From positions 24,953,001-25,017,000 of the forward strand of contig NC_135119.1 in the NCBI RefSeq assembly GCF_050908995.1: a stretch of 64,000 nucleotides of DNA. Reading direction: 5' to 3'. This document shows positions 45,815 through 57,339 of this stretch, piece by piece; within the stretch, counting starts at the first letter, position 1; the number at the start of each line of letters is the position of its first letter. The DNA is from Andrena cerasifolii (lineage: Eukaryota; Arthropoda; Insecta; Hymenoptera; Andrenidae). A program made the translations under genes and the position numbers. The notes under the pieces were generated by a model. It was not told where the DNA came from and ran no database searches. It saw only the letters and a program-made list of their open reading frames with translations.

Positions 45815-48354
45815 CTAGTCCATCTTCCCTTTTCCATTCTGCATTTCCTTACCATCTATCGACCTGGCCTCCTTCTTGGCACGCTTGTACGCCTGGCTGT
45901 AGAAGTCGTCGAACAGGAAGTAGAAGAACATGGCGTTCGGCAGGATCAGGATCAGTGACCATCTTGGGTAGACGCAGTCGTAGAAGAGGAGCTGGCAGCT
46001 GTGCAGGAAGGCCAGGCAGAATTGACCCTGTTGGGCGAGAGAAGAAATTTTAGAGAGACTTTTCTGGTGTGTGTTCATTGCAAATGAAGCTTGATCAGCT
46101 TAAAGCCGAGGATCCACCTGGAAGCTAAACTGAGCTATGCTACGCTATACTACGCTACGCTATTAAGCTATGCTATGCTATGCTATGCTATGCTATGCTA
46201 TGCTATGCTATGTTATGCTGTGCTATGCTATGCTATGCTATGCTATGCTATGCTATGCTATGCTATGCTATGCTATGCTATGCTATGCTATGCTATGCTA
46301 TGCTATGCTATGCTATGTTATCCTATGCTATGCTATGATATGCTACGCTAATCTATGTTATGCTATATTACGCTAAGCTAAGCTAAGCTATGCTATGCTA
46401 CGTTAAGCTGGGAATCCACCGGGAAGGTAAGCTAAGCTAAGCTAAGCTATGCTATGCTATGCTATGCTATGCTATGCTATGCTATGCTATGCTATGCTAT
46501 GCTATGCTATGGTATACTATGCGATGCTATGTTTTAACGTAGCTTTTGGTGGAAACGGTTCCATAAGAATGTATTGAAGCTAATTTTTTTAAAACGCAGC
46601 ATGACATAGCATAGCATAGCATAGCATAGCATAGCATAGCATAGCATAGCATAGCATAGCATAGCATAGCATAGCATAGCATAGCATAGCATAGCATAGC
46701 TTAGCTACCCGGTGGATTCCCGGCTTTATGCTACGTTATGCTACATTATGCTACGTTATGCTACGTTATGCTACATTATGCTACATTATGCTACGTTATG
46801 CTACACTACGCTACGCTATAAAGCCGAGAATCCACCGGGAAGCTAAGCTAAGAATGTATTGAAGCTAATTTTTTTTTAAACGTAGCATGATATAGCACAG
46901 CATTGCCTAGCATACCTTAGCTTCCGGGTGGATACGGGCTTAATACGCTATGCCACGGTACGCTAAGCTATGCTATGCTATGCTATGCTATGCCATGCTA
47001 TGCTATGCTATGCTATGCTATGCTATACTACGCTACGCTATAACACCCTACGCTACGCTATGCTAAGTTTCAGAAATTAACTTCAATAGATCCTTATGGA
47101 ACCGTTTCTACCAAAAGTCGAAGCTAAGCTGTGCTATGTTTACAGCACAGCTAGACATAGCATGGCTTAGCTTAGCTTAGCTTAGCTTAGCTTAGGTGTG
47201 CTATGTTTACAGCACAACCAGACATAGCATGGCTTAGCTTAGCTTAGCTTCCAGCTGCACCCCCGGCTTAGTAATAACCCTACTTTCAATTATCGTAGAA
47301 ACGAATTATCGTAATTAACGTAGAATACTTGAAAGACAGAATCTATTTTTATAATTCGCACCATTTGAAGTCTCGTGATGTATTTCTTCCACCACAGGTA
47401 CTTGTGGTATTGAGGTAGCAAGGCAGCTAGCAGGTAGTACGTGTACATGATGATGTGAACAAAACTGTTGATCACCCCTGTAACAAACTTCAAGATTAAA
47501 GAACAGCGAGGCACTCCCCCATTTCAGCTATCAGGAGTGAAAATCGTACCTATGAAGGTGCCATGGCCCCCGGGATAGTACTTGGTCGCACCCCACGAAA
47601 TCATCGGCATCACGGTATGGTGGTACAGGTGGAGGAACGTGATTTGGCTCTCCTTCTTCCGAAGAACGAAGAACACCGTGTCGAGCAGCTCGGATATCTT
47701 CGCCAGGAAGTAAACGTAGACGCCTCTGGCCACCTGTAATGACATTAACATTAAATAACCGAAGTCTCTCGTTGGTCGGGCACGTTCTCTCGGCGCGACG
47801 CAGATCTCTGCTCGTTTGGATCGAGCTGCTTTCGAGGCAGTAGACGTTAATAACCGAGTAGGAAGGAAGGGAAAACCAGAAGTACCCTCAGAGCTTCCGG
47901 TGTATTGGAAAAGTCCACGGGCTGGCACTTCCAGCTGTACTTTCTAAGCCAGCCTCCATCCAGGCCCTCGTAGAACAGCCAGAAACTGAGGAGGACTTGC
48001 AGGAAGTTGTAGACGACTAGAAGGTTCCTCAGCTGGTACGGCTTCCTGTGCTCCATTTGTTTCGGGCCCCACGACAGCACGAAGTACAGGTAGCCGATTA
48101 TAATACTAAGGCCAGGCACGGGCGATGGTATGAGGAACCAATCCTTCGTCCGAGGATCTGGGGGGCACAGTTACACACGCGATCTTAGAAATAGAGGCGA
48201 GCGGAAATTTCTCGGCAGACGAAGGTAAGAGATGCGATGGCTGTTTACCTGAGAGATCGTGGAAAACATAGTGGTAGAATCGAACCACGGAGTTGTTATA
48301 GATGTTGGACATCCTGTCGATCGGGGGATTGAACAACGGGCTGCTCGCGTTCAT
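45815..48354 (-). CDS. ELO-4: very-long-chain fatty acid elongase (ELOVL family), 5 coding exons, 296 aa
   Basis: Inverted fourth elongase. Coding exons in transcript order are 48354-48249, 48157-47886, 47733-47550, 47477-47362 and 46027-45815, totalling 891 nt in frame. Introns are 91, 152, 72 and 1334 nt. Visible are DPRTKDWFLIPSP at the exon 1/2 join, CQPVDFSNTPEALR ending exon 2, LLDTVFFVLRKKESQ near residues 142-156, HLYHH at 161-165 and NSFVHIIMYTYY in exon 4. The C-terminus GKGKMD ends in a KXKXX signal. The start chosen is the first ATG after an acceptor at 48366-48367; Met15 (MSNIYNN) is an alternative giving an N-terminus closer in length to the neighbours. The last intron has a weak donor (GTGCGA) and is packed with a pentanucleotide satellite, which could affect splicing. 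Its intron pattern is closest to the inferred ancestor of the cluster. Confidence 0.95.
46090..47275. repeat. Composite pentanucleotide satellite in ELO-4 intron 4
   Basis: Long arrays of TATGC units (about 46160-46515) are followed by the reverse complement GCATA (about 46604-46700), a 10-mer array alternating ATGCTACGTT/ATGCTACATT (46728-46800), more TATGC (46970-47030) and GCTTA/TAAGC runs (47160-47250). A motif close to GGGAATCCACCGGGAAGCTA recurs at 46108, 46409, 46826 and, inverted, at 46707 and 46921. A unique segment with GGTTCCATAAGAATGTATTG and GAAGCTAATTTTTTT recurs at 46557, 46848 (partial) and, inverted, near 47074-47110. So this is a mosaic of palindromic units with satellite arms, not one simple array. 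Confidence 0.85.
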
Positions 48355-48365
48355 TGGAGAGGCAA
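48355..48365 (-). other. 5' UTR part of the ELO-4 start exon
   Basis: On the minus strand a pyrimidine-rich tract ending TTCCAG stops at 48366, so the 11 bases before the ATG are leader. Further leader exons should lie upstream, at higher coordinates, but I could not place them. Confidence 0.5.
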
Positions 48366-51215
48366 CTGGAACAAACGGAAACGAAAAGCTGCTTTGAAAA
48401 TTTCGACTTTTGGTTCTCTGGTTCTTCTGATAAAAAACGCCTCTTAAACTGCTATTGTGTTTTCTTAAGAAAAATCGTTAGACTGAAAATTAAATGGTTT
48501 CCTTACGCTCTACAAAACTGTCCGATGAAATTGTTCAAAATACGTAATTGGGGAACGCTTTTTATTTAAAAAATTTAATTGCACAGTCGCACCAAATATA
48601 TTGAAGTTTCTTAAAATTCCTAGGTGGAGCATTGAGCTTGAATAATTCTAAAGCAGAAGGACAGTTGTTTAAAGTTTTAAAAATAAACAATAGATCTGAT
48701 AAGGTTCTATGCTGTTGGAGAGAAAGTCATTTAATTTAATATTCCTTCTTTCAAGTATACGCAAAACGTGACATTTCATATTCTAGATTTATTTTTACCG
48801 GCAGAACTGTCACCTTTTCGATTCGTCTGTCCACGTCGCTGTCCACTGAAGTTTCCTTCAGTATCCCAGAATACTTGCGACATATAAAAGACTGTGCTAT
48901 AAAGTGCGAAGAGTGCCGAAGAGAAGATCGAACGTCCTTCTAGAATTGTCGATCGAGTTCTGCTCCCTGGACCGATTCGTTCATTCCGCTGCGCCACGTT
49001 GCGCAAGGGGCCAGGATCGACCGATTGCTCAAATCTACATTCCCGCGTGAAATCTGCGTACGAACCGGTTCCGATTCCATTTCGAACATTTCCCCGCGGA
49101 AAAAACGGGGGAAAACGGTAACGCGGCGCGATTTCGCAGCCTTTAATTACGCCGTTTAAAACGCTTGCCCAATGGCAATGTTACGCTCTACAGAGGAATC
49201 CCTTGTGAAAAAATCTACCCTTTTTGTCCATCCCCGCATTCTTTGCTCTCTCCTTTTTCTATCGCCCCTTCCGAACGCCACCGTCGACGCCCCATTTCGC
49301 GGACGAAAGGGGCACAAGGTCGACGGAAACATCATTTCGTTTCTCCTTAGACATTCCAAAGCAATTTGCCCTCCACTTCTAAACGGTACCATGCAAAAAT
49401 CGGTTTCGTTGCGGTAAGTACCTGTACCATCTTTGCGAGAGGGTACGTCGAACAGAGGCATTTATTAATACAGAGGCTTTCAAAAATAATCGACTACTGC
49501 TTGAGGAAACCTGATGGCGATTTAACAGTCTCGCGAAACGATCCCCGATTTAGGCGACGGTGGCATACTTTTCTATGTTAACTTTACGATGGGTCGTAAA
49601 GTTGTGGTCAACCTTCCCCATCGACCCGGCTGGAATGGGGCGCGATAAAGGCAAGCTAAGCTGTTGAAAATCGCTCGATGGTTATACCTTAGGATGGTGA
49701 TAGAAATGAAACGATTACACCACGATTACACTTGACATCTGGCAAAAAAGGTCCACGAAAGCAGCAGCTGAATTCTGCTCGCGGAACGGCGACTGGTTAG
49801 AGTTGAAGCGTGCAGTTTTCACCAGCGAGTCGGGGGAAAGAAAGGAAAAGGAGCACGATCACCGTGATCGGTAATCCGCCACGTGGCCGATCGAAGACGA
49901 CCTGCAACGCGAGCTTCTATTAAGGAAGCTAACCAAGCATTTCGACGCGCCGTTGCGAGGTTTGACGGGTCGATAGTGGCATTAATGGTCTTTGACGAGG
50001 TACGAGACGTATGAGATCATTTTCCTTTGTAGATAGAATGTTATTTCGCAGTGTTTCACTGAATATACTAGTGACAGTTGTGCTAATTGAATTTCACTGT
50101 AATTTAATCACATTGTACTTCAATTACGTAGCAATTCATCGAAACCAATTTAAAGTTGGCTGATAATTAAACTGAATCTGTCATCATAGTCGACGTGACT
50201 CCATTAGTGGTGAATTAAAAATGTTATTTTTCCAGTTTTTTTCGTATTACGTAATGTGTTCCACTGTACTTCTGTATTAATTTCTTTACAGAAGTTGCAT
50301 TAAATGATTGGTGTTATTTTTTACTTTGATATATTTTGTAAGTCAGGCAAAGTAAGTACATGTTTCTTTTTTACATTTATGTTTGAATTTGGAAAAAAAT
50401 GTGAATTTGTGCTTGAATTTCGGAATGAAACAAAGAAGTTTATTTCTCTTCAGATATTACGAACTTATGAATATTACCACATTCTTCACTGATAATAATT
50501 TCTTTCTGTTTGAAATCTTTACGTGTTTTTTAGTTTCTCAATTTGGTTACCTCTTAATTCGTAATTCTGATTCAATTCCATTGTAATTTAATGGAATGAG
50601 AGATCTGAATTATGAATTACAATGTGAGTGCATACGATGTAATTGACCTGCTTTGTAATTATAATTCATGGCGTAATTCAATTGTAATTTTGCACAACTC
50701 TGATACCAGTACACCAGCGTGCTCTACTAATCAAATTAATGAAGAAATACCAAATACTTATATTTCACTTGCTATACAAGCAAGTGAAATATAAGTGAAA
50801 TTTTACATCAAGCTTCAAAATACATGTTATCAACCTTCAAGTCCAAAATTTTACACCTGATCTTACATAGTAGTTTAAATATTCCACATGTCTTCCTGCA
50901 AAACTAAAAATTCTGACTTACACTCCTTTGATCGCCCACCAAAGAAATATAACATGTTCTGGTGATAAGTTTCTATAGTGTGTTTACAAATATCTCATGG
51001 TCCACCAAAAATGGAAAGTACCCTGCTTCTCGCGTTCAAGGGTATCAAGCTGCGTCGAAGGAAAACGTTGAATAGTTTCATAAGAAGGCGCAACGCACTT
51101 CGCAATTTCCCACGAAAGTGATCAAAGTCATTGACACTCAATGCCGGCGATCTCGTAACCTTCTAAAACCTCAAAGCCATTCATACTAAGTAGCGAAAGT
51201 GTGGAATTTTCTTCT
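48366..51215. other. Upstream flank of ELO-4
   Basis: Leader exons and promoter of ELO-4 are expected here, but I could not place them. No repeat or motif recognised except a CpG-rich stretch near 48950-50000. Confidence 0.4.
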
Positions 51216-51219
51216 TTAA

Positions 51220-51940
51220 GGGGTCATGCTGAGTCAGGAGGCCGAAAAAGGGTGGTCTTTGGAAATTTTTTACTCAAAAGCTATAACACATTTCTCAAAA
51301 AATCTTTTTTCCTTTTAAAGATTGCATCTAGTACCGTGCATCGTAATTTTTTTATTTAAAAATATTTATCAATAACTAAGTTATTGTCCATCACTCGAAG
51401 GTTCTCTAAAAATAAAGGCGTCTGCGGTGACCACTGCTGCTCGAAAGTCGATCATCTAAAATAAAAAATTCGAAAGAATTTACTTATTATATTACATTAT
51501 CTAATATTTGAACGAAGGATTTTTCGAAATATTGATTTGGGGAAAAAATGGCTGATGTTTAAAGTAAAAGTTTCAATTTTTATCATAAATCGTACCTGCT
51601 TTTCGTCAATTAAAAGGAAACTAAGCATCGGATAAGAAAATTCTTCGTTCAAATACTAGATAATATAATATAATAAGTAAATTCTTTGGAATTTTTTATT
51701 TTAAATGATCGACTTTCGAGCTGCAGTGTTCACCGCAGAAGCCTTTTTTTTAGAGAACCTTCGAGTGATGGACAATAACTTAGTTATTGATAAATATTTT
51801 TAAATAAAAAAATTACGATGCACGGTACTAGATGCAATCCTTAAAAGGAAAAAAGTTTTTTCGAGAAATGTGTTATAGCTTTTGAGTAAAAAATTTCCAA
51901 AGACCACCCTTTTTTCGGCCTCCTGACTGAGCATGTCCCC
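51220..51940. mobile_element. Palindromic TTAA MITE, family P4 copy A (721 bp)
   Basis: TTAA at 51216-51219 and 51941-51944. Ends GGGGTCATGCTGAGTCAGG and mirror CCTGACTGAGCATGTCCCC. Nearly the whole element is one inverted repeat, with arms sharing AAATTACGATGCACGGTAC, AATAACTTAGTTATTG and CTTATTATATTA. Confidence 0.85.
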
Positions 51941-51944
51941 TTAA

Positions 51945-54924
51945 TAGCGCGCAGAGCAAATATGATAGATATCTCGTCGCGATAGAACCTACTTTTAAGG
52001 TCACAATTTGGCTGCCTTTTGGTTTCGCAGGGCCCAACGACACGTTCCCAATTGAAGCCAAGGAGATTACTTCTAAAGAACCTTGCCGATGGAAACCACT
52101 GAGTTAAGGCGCACGCACTCGATCGCTGTTTTCTCTAAACGTGTTCTGTCCTGGACGGGCAAGCCGACGAGTGGATAAACCGCACAGCAAATGAAAAAGA
52201 AAAGAGGGAATTGCTGTAATCACACGCATGAAGGCAACTGTTCGATGCTGAAACTTCAGGGGACTTCATTTCAACCGTCCATGTTCGAGGGTATTTAATA
52301 ATATTGTTGCGAGGATCGTGTATAACTTCATGACCTACTAGTGCTCGCGTCCGAAGTTGGAAGACTGTCGGAAAACCACGACCGAAATTTTTATTGATTT
52401 ACTGTCAGTCTTGGACTGACCCAAGTGATTGACGTAACTAAGAAAAGAGCTCTATCCAATACTTTAGGATCCTGTGTTATATTCTGCAGAGGTACTTAAT
52501 AAAGTGTTAATAAAAATTGTTAATAAAATGCCAATAGATGTCAATAAAATGTAATACGATGGAGATCGCTCGAATCGTAGAGAAGCTATGCGCTTATGAA
52601 TCACACGTTTTTAATTCGCGGAAAGATATACATCCGAAAGAGCGATAATCAGAATACAATATAATTTGGCCTCTTCCTCATTCGACTGCTTTGAATGCCC
52701 TAAATAATAACATCTGGCGCGCGCGTTTTCATTAACCTAAATTATCCCTCTGCTGCGCGAGAGTTTAGAATGCGTATCGTTCAATTACATGTTACAATTT
52801 CCCCGCAACACTGCTCATTAACCGCGCTACTTTGCCATCCCAGCGCTCGGTCTCCTTTTCTTCCCTTTCGGTACTTGTAGGGTAGTTCTCCCGTGACTGC
52901 ATGCAATTTGCATAGTTCTTCGATCTTCCTGCATACCCTCTCGCAACATTTTAATAAGCAAGCCTTTTCGTTCAACAGTTTAACGTCATTATTTGTGTTC
53001 ACCGACTAAATCTTCACCTGCAAACTCAAATTCGAAGCCCAGCTTTCTGGCACCCCTTCGCCAAACTTTAGGTACCTACAGAGGAAAGAAAGTGGTATCT
53101 CATGAAAAGGTATTATTACTGTTGAGTTTAATGAGGAAGGTCCAAGGGGCAGTTATGTAATCATAAACTCAGCGGAGGCGAAGGCGATCAACGACAAAGA
53201 CACGTAAGTAGAAAGTGCTCGGAATTGCAGTCGGGTAGTTAAAGAGCATGCAAAGCTACAGGGTGAGATGATCGTCAAGGACACAGAGGTTCGAAAGGAA
53301 ATGACAGACTCGACAAGATAGAAGCGAAGTCCAGTGCACTTGTTCCGCTACAACCTGCAAGTGCACAGTTGTAAACTGCGAATGGTGATTGACCAGTTAC
53401 ACAAGTATTGTAAATTGAGCCATTCACTGGTACTCGCTACTCATCATTCAGTATCTATATCGTGGGTAGAAGCAACGCGTTTACCTTTGTGCTGTTCGAT
53501 GCCAGCTAAACGCATCATACAAATGTCCAAAATATATGCCAGCACATCGCGGCTAGTCACCTCCACAAATATTTTGTATCTACATTTTACAACGATGACT
53601 CTTACAAGGGCTGTGCCCTGAGGATTTTACTGAAATTTTAGGGGATGAATAGACTCTGGAGTAAAATATTTCATGCCAATAAGCATATTTTTATAAACAA
53701 TCGAGATGTATCCCTTAAGAGGAGCTTTACAAGGAAGGGAGCTAGGTGAGTACGTATAGGGGTTGCTTAATAAAACAGTATGAAATTTAATTATTCAAAA
53801 TAAGACTTAAAAAAGGGGAAAAGTAAACTAGCATGACGGGACTATCGAACACCCTTGAGATTTTCACAATTCCATCCACGACACCCTTATGCCTCCTTCC
53901 ATAACTTCTGTATATATAATCCTGTCCCAAAATTCTAAAACCAGACCAGTCTAAACGCCGAAAGAATATTTCGCAAATAGAAACCTCTCGTTAAGCCTTA
54001 AAATTATTAAAGTGCTGCAGTCGACTCCCCGACACGGAATCCAACAGTGCAACAGGCACAAAGTGATCGCCAGCTTCTATTGATCACGGTTAACACGGTT
54101 TCCCTTCGCCTACTATTATCCCCTCGCGAGGCCTCTAATTGAGACGGAGAAATCGCATTCGCCTTGCGTCGAATTCGTGGCGCAGAAAAGATGAGCCCCA
54201 CAGGTCATCCTCGGAGGCGCAATCTCATCGTTCGTTTCTCTCGAGCCTGTTCTTCTCGACTTGGCCGCGGCGTTTCGAATCCGAGCGAAACGGCTGCCAA
54301 TAAATTCCTGTTGCAAAACATAGGATCGCGCGTGCTGTGCCCTCTTAACCGCAGCTGTTTTCATCTTCGGCACCGCGCTAGGAATTTTCATTACTGGCGC
54401 ACCAGGAGCGCGCTGCCGTTGCGTCCATTTCGAGATGTGCTACGTCTTGTAAGTGTTTCCATCGAAACGTGGATTTCTCTTTTCATGGATCTCCTAAGGA
54501 GGATTTTCTGACTCTCGCAAGATCGATTTCTTACCGGGACGAAGGTTTACTGCAACTTTCGTCGCTCGTATTTGGAATCTGCAATTCTTGTGGATTCAGT
54601 AAAGTATAATAAGGAAACAATTTCCAGTCTAGACTAGAGACTAGGATTTAGTACCGCGCTTAGAACTTCGACTATTCGATAGACTGTGGCTTATACCATG
54701 TAACGATCCTGAGCAACCGATGAATTGCGAAATACTGTTTACGCAGAAGTTCCTATCCTATCTTGTATCTACTCGGACGAGCGCATTATATCTCAATAGC
54801 AAACAATTTATGGGATCTTAAAGTTCAAGAAATTTTTCTCATGCAAAATTTAGAACAGACTATACTAATGGCAACATTATTTTACAAGAATCTCATTTTA
54901 TTTTTCATATCCATCGATGTTTAA
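51945..54924. other. Unassigned intergenic sequence
   Basis: No gene, RNA or repeat recognised. CpG-rich around 54000-54500. Confidence 0.45.
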
Positions 54925-55427
54925 AGGAGATATGCCATTATTTTTTTTTAATTAAAACCCCCTAAAAAACGCTCCTAAAATTATTCATTTTCGCTGCGGT
55001 TGGAGGTATGTGACCCCTTAGCCCCTAAGGCCTGCTATTTCGTGCAAAAATCACGCGAAAAAAATCTGGACTTCAACTTTAAATAGCCGCCATTTTGTTT
55101 TAAATTAATATTTCGGAAAATTCTCTCCGTCAATCGGAAGATACATTAATATACTAACGAAATCTTTTTTGTTTTTTGATTCTAGATAATCTGGTTCCGA
55201 ATGGCAGTGCTCACCGCAAAAGCAAATTTTTAAAAAGGCTTCTTGGATGTCGGTTGTTACTTTATTATAAACGTAAATATTTTTCTACGAAAAAATTACC
55301 AAATGTTCCTTAAATGTTGCTCTTTTAAGTGCAAGAAGTTCTGTAAAAATATATGCTTCCGCTTTTTAAAAAAAAATTCTCAATCATTCGCCTCTTTTCG
55401 GCCGCATGATTAGGTATAACACCATAA
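54925..55427. mobile_element. Diverged relative of family P4, abutting P3 copy B (about 503 bp)
   Basis: The right part, with GGCAGTGCTCACCGCAAAAGC, ...AAATATTTTTCTACGAAAAAATTAC and GCCTCTTTTCGGCCGCATGA, parallels the right arm of 51220-51940. The right end meets the next element at the degenerate target ATAA (55424-55427). The left end is poorly defined. Confidence 0.5.
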
Positions 55428-56120
55428 GGGAAGGTTCCGGTCTAAAAGTCAATTTTTTTTTATTTCATTTTTCGATTTGTTGAAATTCGTAAAATTCCCG
55501 AAGTTATAGGCATTTGAGTAGCATCAAATGCATGGGTAACACCCGGCCACTCGGCACTCACGTAAAACTTTAAACGCGTTTTTCTCGAAACAGTGTTCTC
55601 AAAACGGTGGGACCTGTACCTCCAAAAGTTATTATCCGATTCGACTGAAACTTTTTTTTACTTGGAAGAATATACTTCTGGCTAGGAGGGAAACCAGAGA
55701 AGAATACAAAAATTGAAAATTTATAATTTTCAAAGCCGTTGAAAGGGTGAAAAGTATAGGGAAAGTGATTTCAAACTTCAAGTGCCGTTATTTTCTAAAA
55801 AATGTTATTTTTGTAATTTGTTCTGGTTTCCCTTCTAGCCAGAAGTATATTCTTCAAAATAAAAAAGGTTTCAGTCGAATCGGATAATAACTTTTGGGGA
55901 TACAGGTCCCACCGAATTTGATCAATTTTTTGACGCCTTGACTTTAACGACTCCCTAGTGCCGTCTGCAATGATTAATTATAAAACAAAAAATATATTTC
56001 TATAATTTAAGACATCCTTAATACAATGCAAAAAGTCCCATTAAATTATATACAGTAGCTTTCCTTTAATTAATTCCTAAAGATCATATATTTTTTTGGG
56101 CTCTAGACCGGAACCTCCCC
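55428..56120. mobile_element. Palindromic TTAA MITE, family P3 copy B (693 bp)
   Basis: Reverse-orientation copy of 42889-43617: the right end TCTAGACCGGAACCTCCCC/TTAA (56121-56124) and arm sequence ACGCCTTGACTTTAACGACTCC match copy A in reverse complement. The left target is ATAA. GATTCGACTGAAAC and its mirror lie in the two arms. Confidence 0.85.
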
Positions 56121-56432
56121 TTAATGGAACAACCTGCACCTTACAACGGTCACCTCCAGAACCGCGGTAACCATTCCCAACGACGAAGCTGAGTGTTCTC
56201 GTACTACCCAAGAAATATCCTAGCTCTAATTTATCTCGAAAATGTGCTACTTCACCTACAAACAGGCTGCAGTTCGCACGGACTAAACTCCTCAGACTGT
56301 AGCAAAGTCTGGAAGCGAGTGCTATCTGTCCAGGCGATAGAGAATTATGTTCACAAGGGGGAACAACTCGAAGCTGATGGGTTACGATGGGAAGCGATAG
56401 TCACGCGTCACTTGCTGCGCGACAGCCTGGAC

Positions 56433-56595
56433 CAGGCCTGTCCAAGGATTTGCTCGCACGAGCAACCGCGAGTTGCCCTTCGCTCTTGAAGGCACCGAGC
56501 CAGGCCCTTCGCGCTCCTCAAGAGCGAAAGGTCCCAATGGTGGGGCACAACTTTTGTTGCCCTTCGAAGACAAGAGCAAAAGTTGTACGGGCCTG
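56433..56595. mobile_element. hAT-type MITE with perfect 8-bp TSD (163 bp)
   Basis: Begins CAGGCCTGTCCAAGG and ends with the mirror of CAGGCCCGTACAA, flanked by identical GCCTGGAC at 56425-56432 and 56596-56603. TTTGCTC follows the left terminus and GAGCAAA precedes the right one. GC-rich, with a CCTTCGCTCTTGAAGG hairpin inside. Confidence 0.8.
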
Positions 56596-56603
56596 GCCTG
56601 GAC

Positions 56604-57339
56604 TCTTCCTTTTTCAGCGACCGCAATTTATTCGACCAGCACGGAATACAGACGCGTCTACGATCGCACCGATGGATCAGCGACATCGCGAAAGCAAATG
56701 GTACACAGTGTTCGCGTCGGATCATTTAGCCCCAGGATCGAACGTAATTGCCTCGTTTTCGCCGCGTATCGCTCGATTAATCATGATTAATTAAGACGGG
56801 CTGGCTGCATCTTGTCACGAGGAGCCTTTCGGCTGCAAGGATGCAGGGCTCGAACGGATCTGTGTCAGCAGGAACAAGTTGGTTCTTCTTTCCAGCGTCG
56901 TTTCTATGTCACATACGGTCCGACGGGGTTCACGTACCGGTTCACAAGGATCGCGCCAGCAAGTACCTTCTGCGCCACGACGCGATTTCAATCTCGCCTG
57001 AGTAAATCATGCTTTCCTGCGGCGACGATCCTTGCAACACTCTCCTTGGTCCTGAAGGGGTGCTTTGTTGAGTAATCGAGGGGAGAGGTCGTGGAAATTG
57101 GGGGCGATTTTGCGGGGTGTGAAGAATAATAATTCTGATTTATAGGGGATGAGATGTCCAACCAGGAAATTCAATTGGAAAATCAAAAAATTATAGAACT
57201 TTCTTCTGTATTTTTGTGTAAGGTTTCTGGGTAAAGGGGGGGTCTCTCTTGCGCCCTCTGTGAGACGTCCCTAAGAGCTTTTTACCGGCCCATTTACTGA
57301 CTGATTAATTATACAGTGTTACCAACATAATGTAGTACA
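56604..57339. other. Unassigned intergenic sequence
   Basis: Overlapping open frames at 56193-57075 fall in GC-rich DNA containing the 163-bp hAT MITE and show no protein family features. Confidence 0.45.

Noticed and set aside
45541..45818. Possible fifth elongase start beyond ELO-4 (ATGGCGGGTGACTGG)
   Set aside because: No elongase motif follows on the plus strand; it lies in the 3' flank of ELO-4.
46091..46376. Open frames of repeating Met-Leu-Cys-Tyr-Ala
   Set aside because: They only translate the pentanucleotide satellite inside ELO-4's intron; 15 bases of a 5-mer array give a repeating pentapeptide without stops.
47524..47928. 134-residue minus-strand frame starting MPARGLF
   Set aside because: Reads through the intron between ELO-4 exons 2 and 3; only the part from VARGVYVYF on is coding.
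56193..57075. Several overlapping open frames near 56.2-57.1 kb
   Set aside because: GC-rich sequence including a hAT MITE; no motif, no splice logic.
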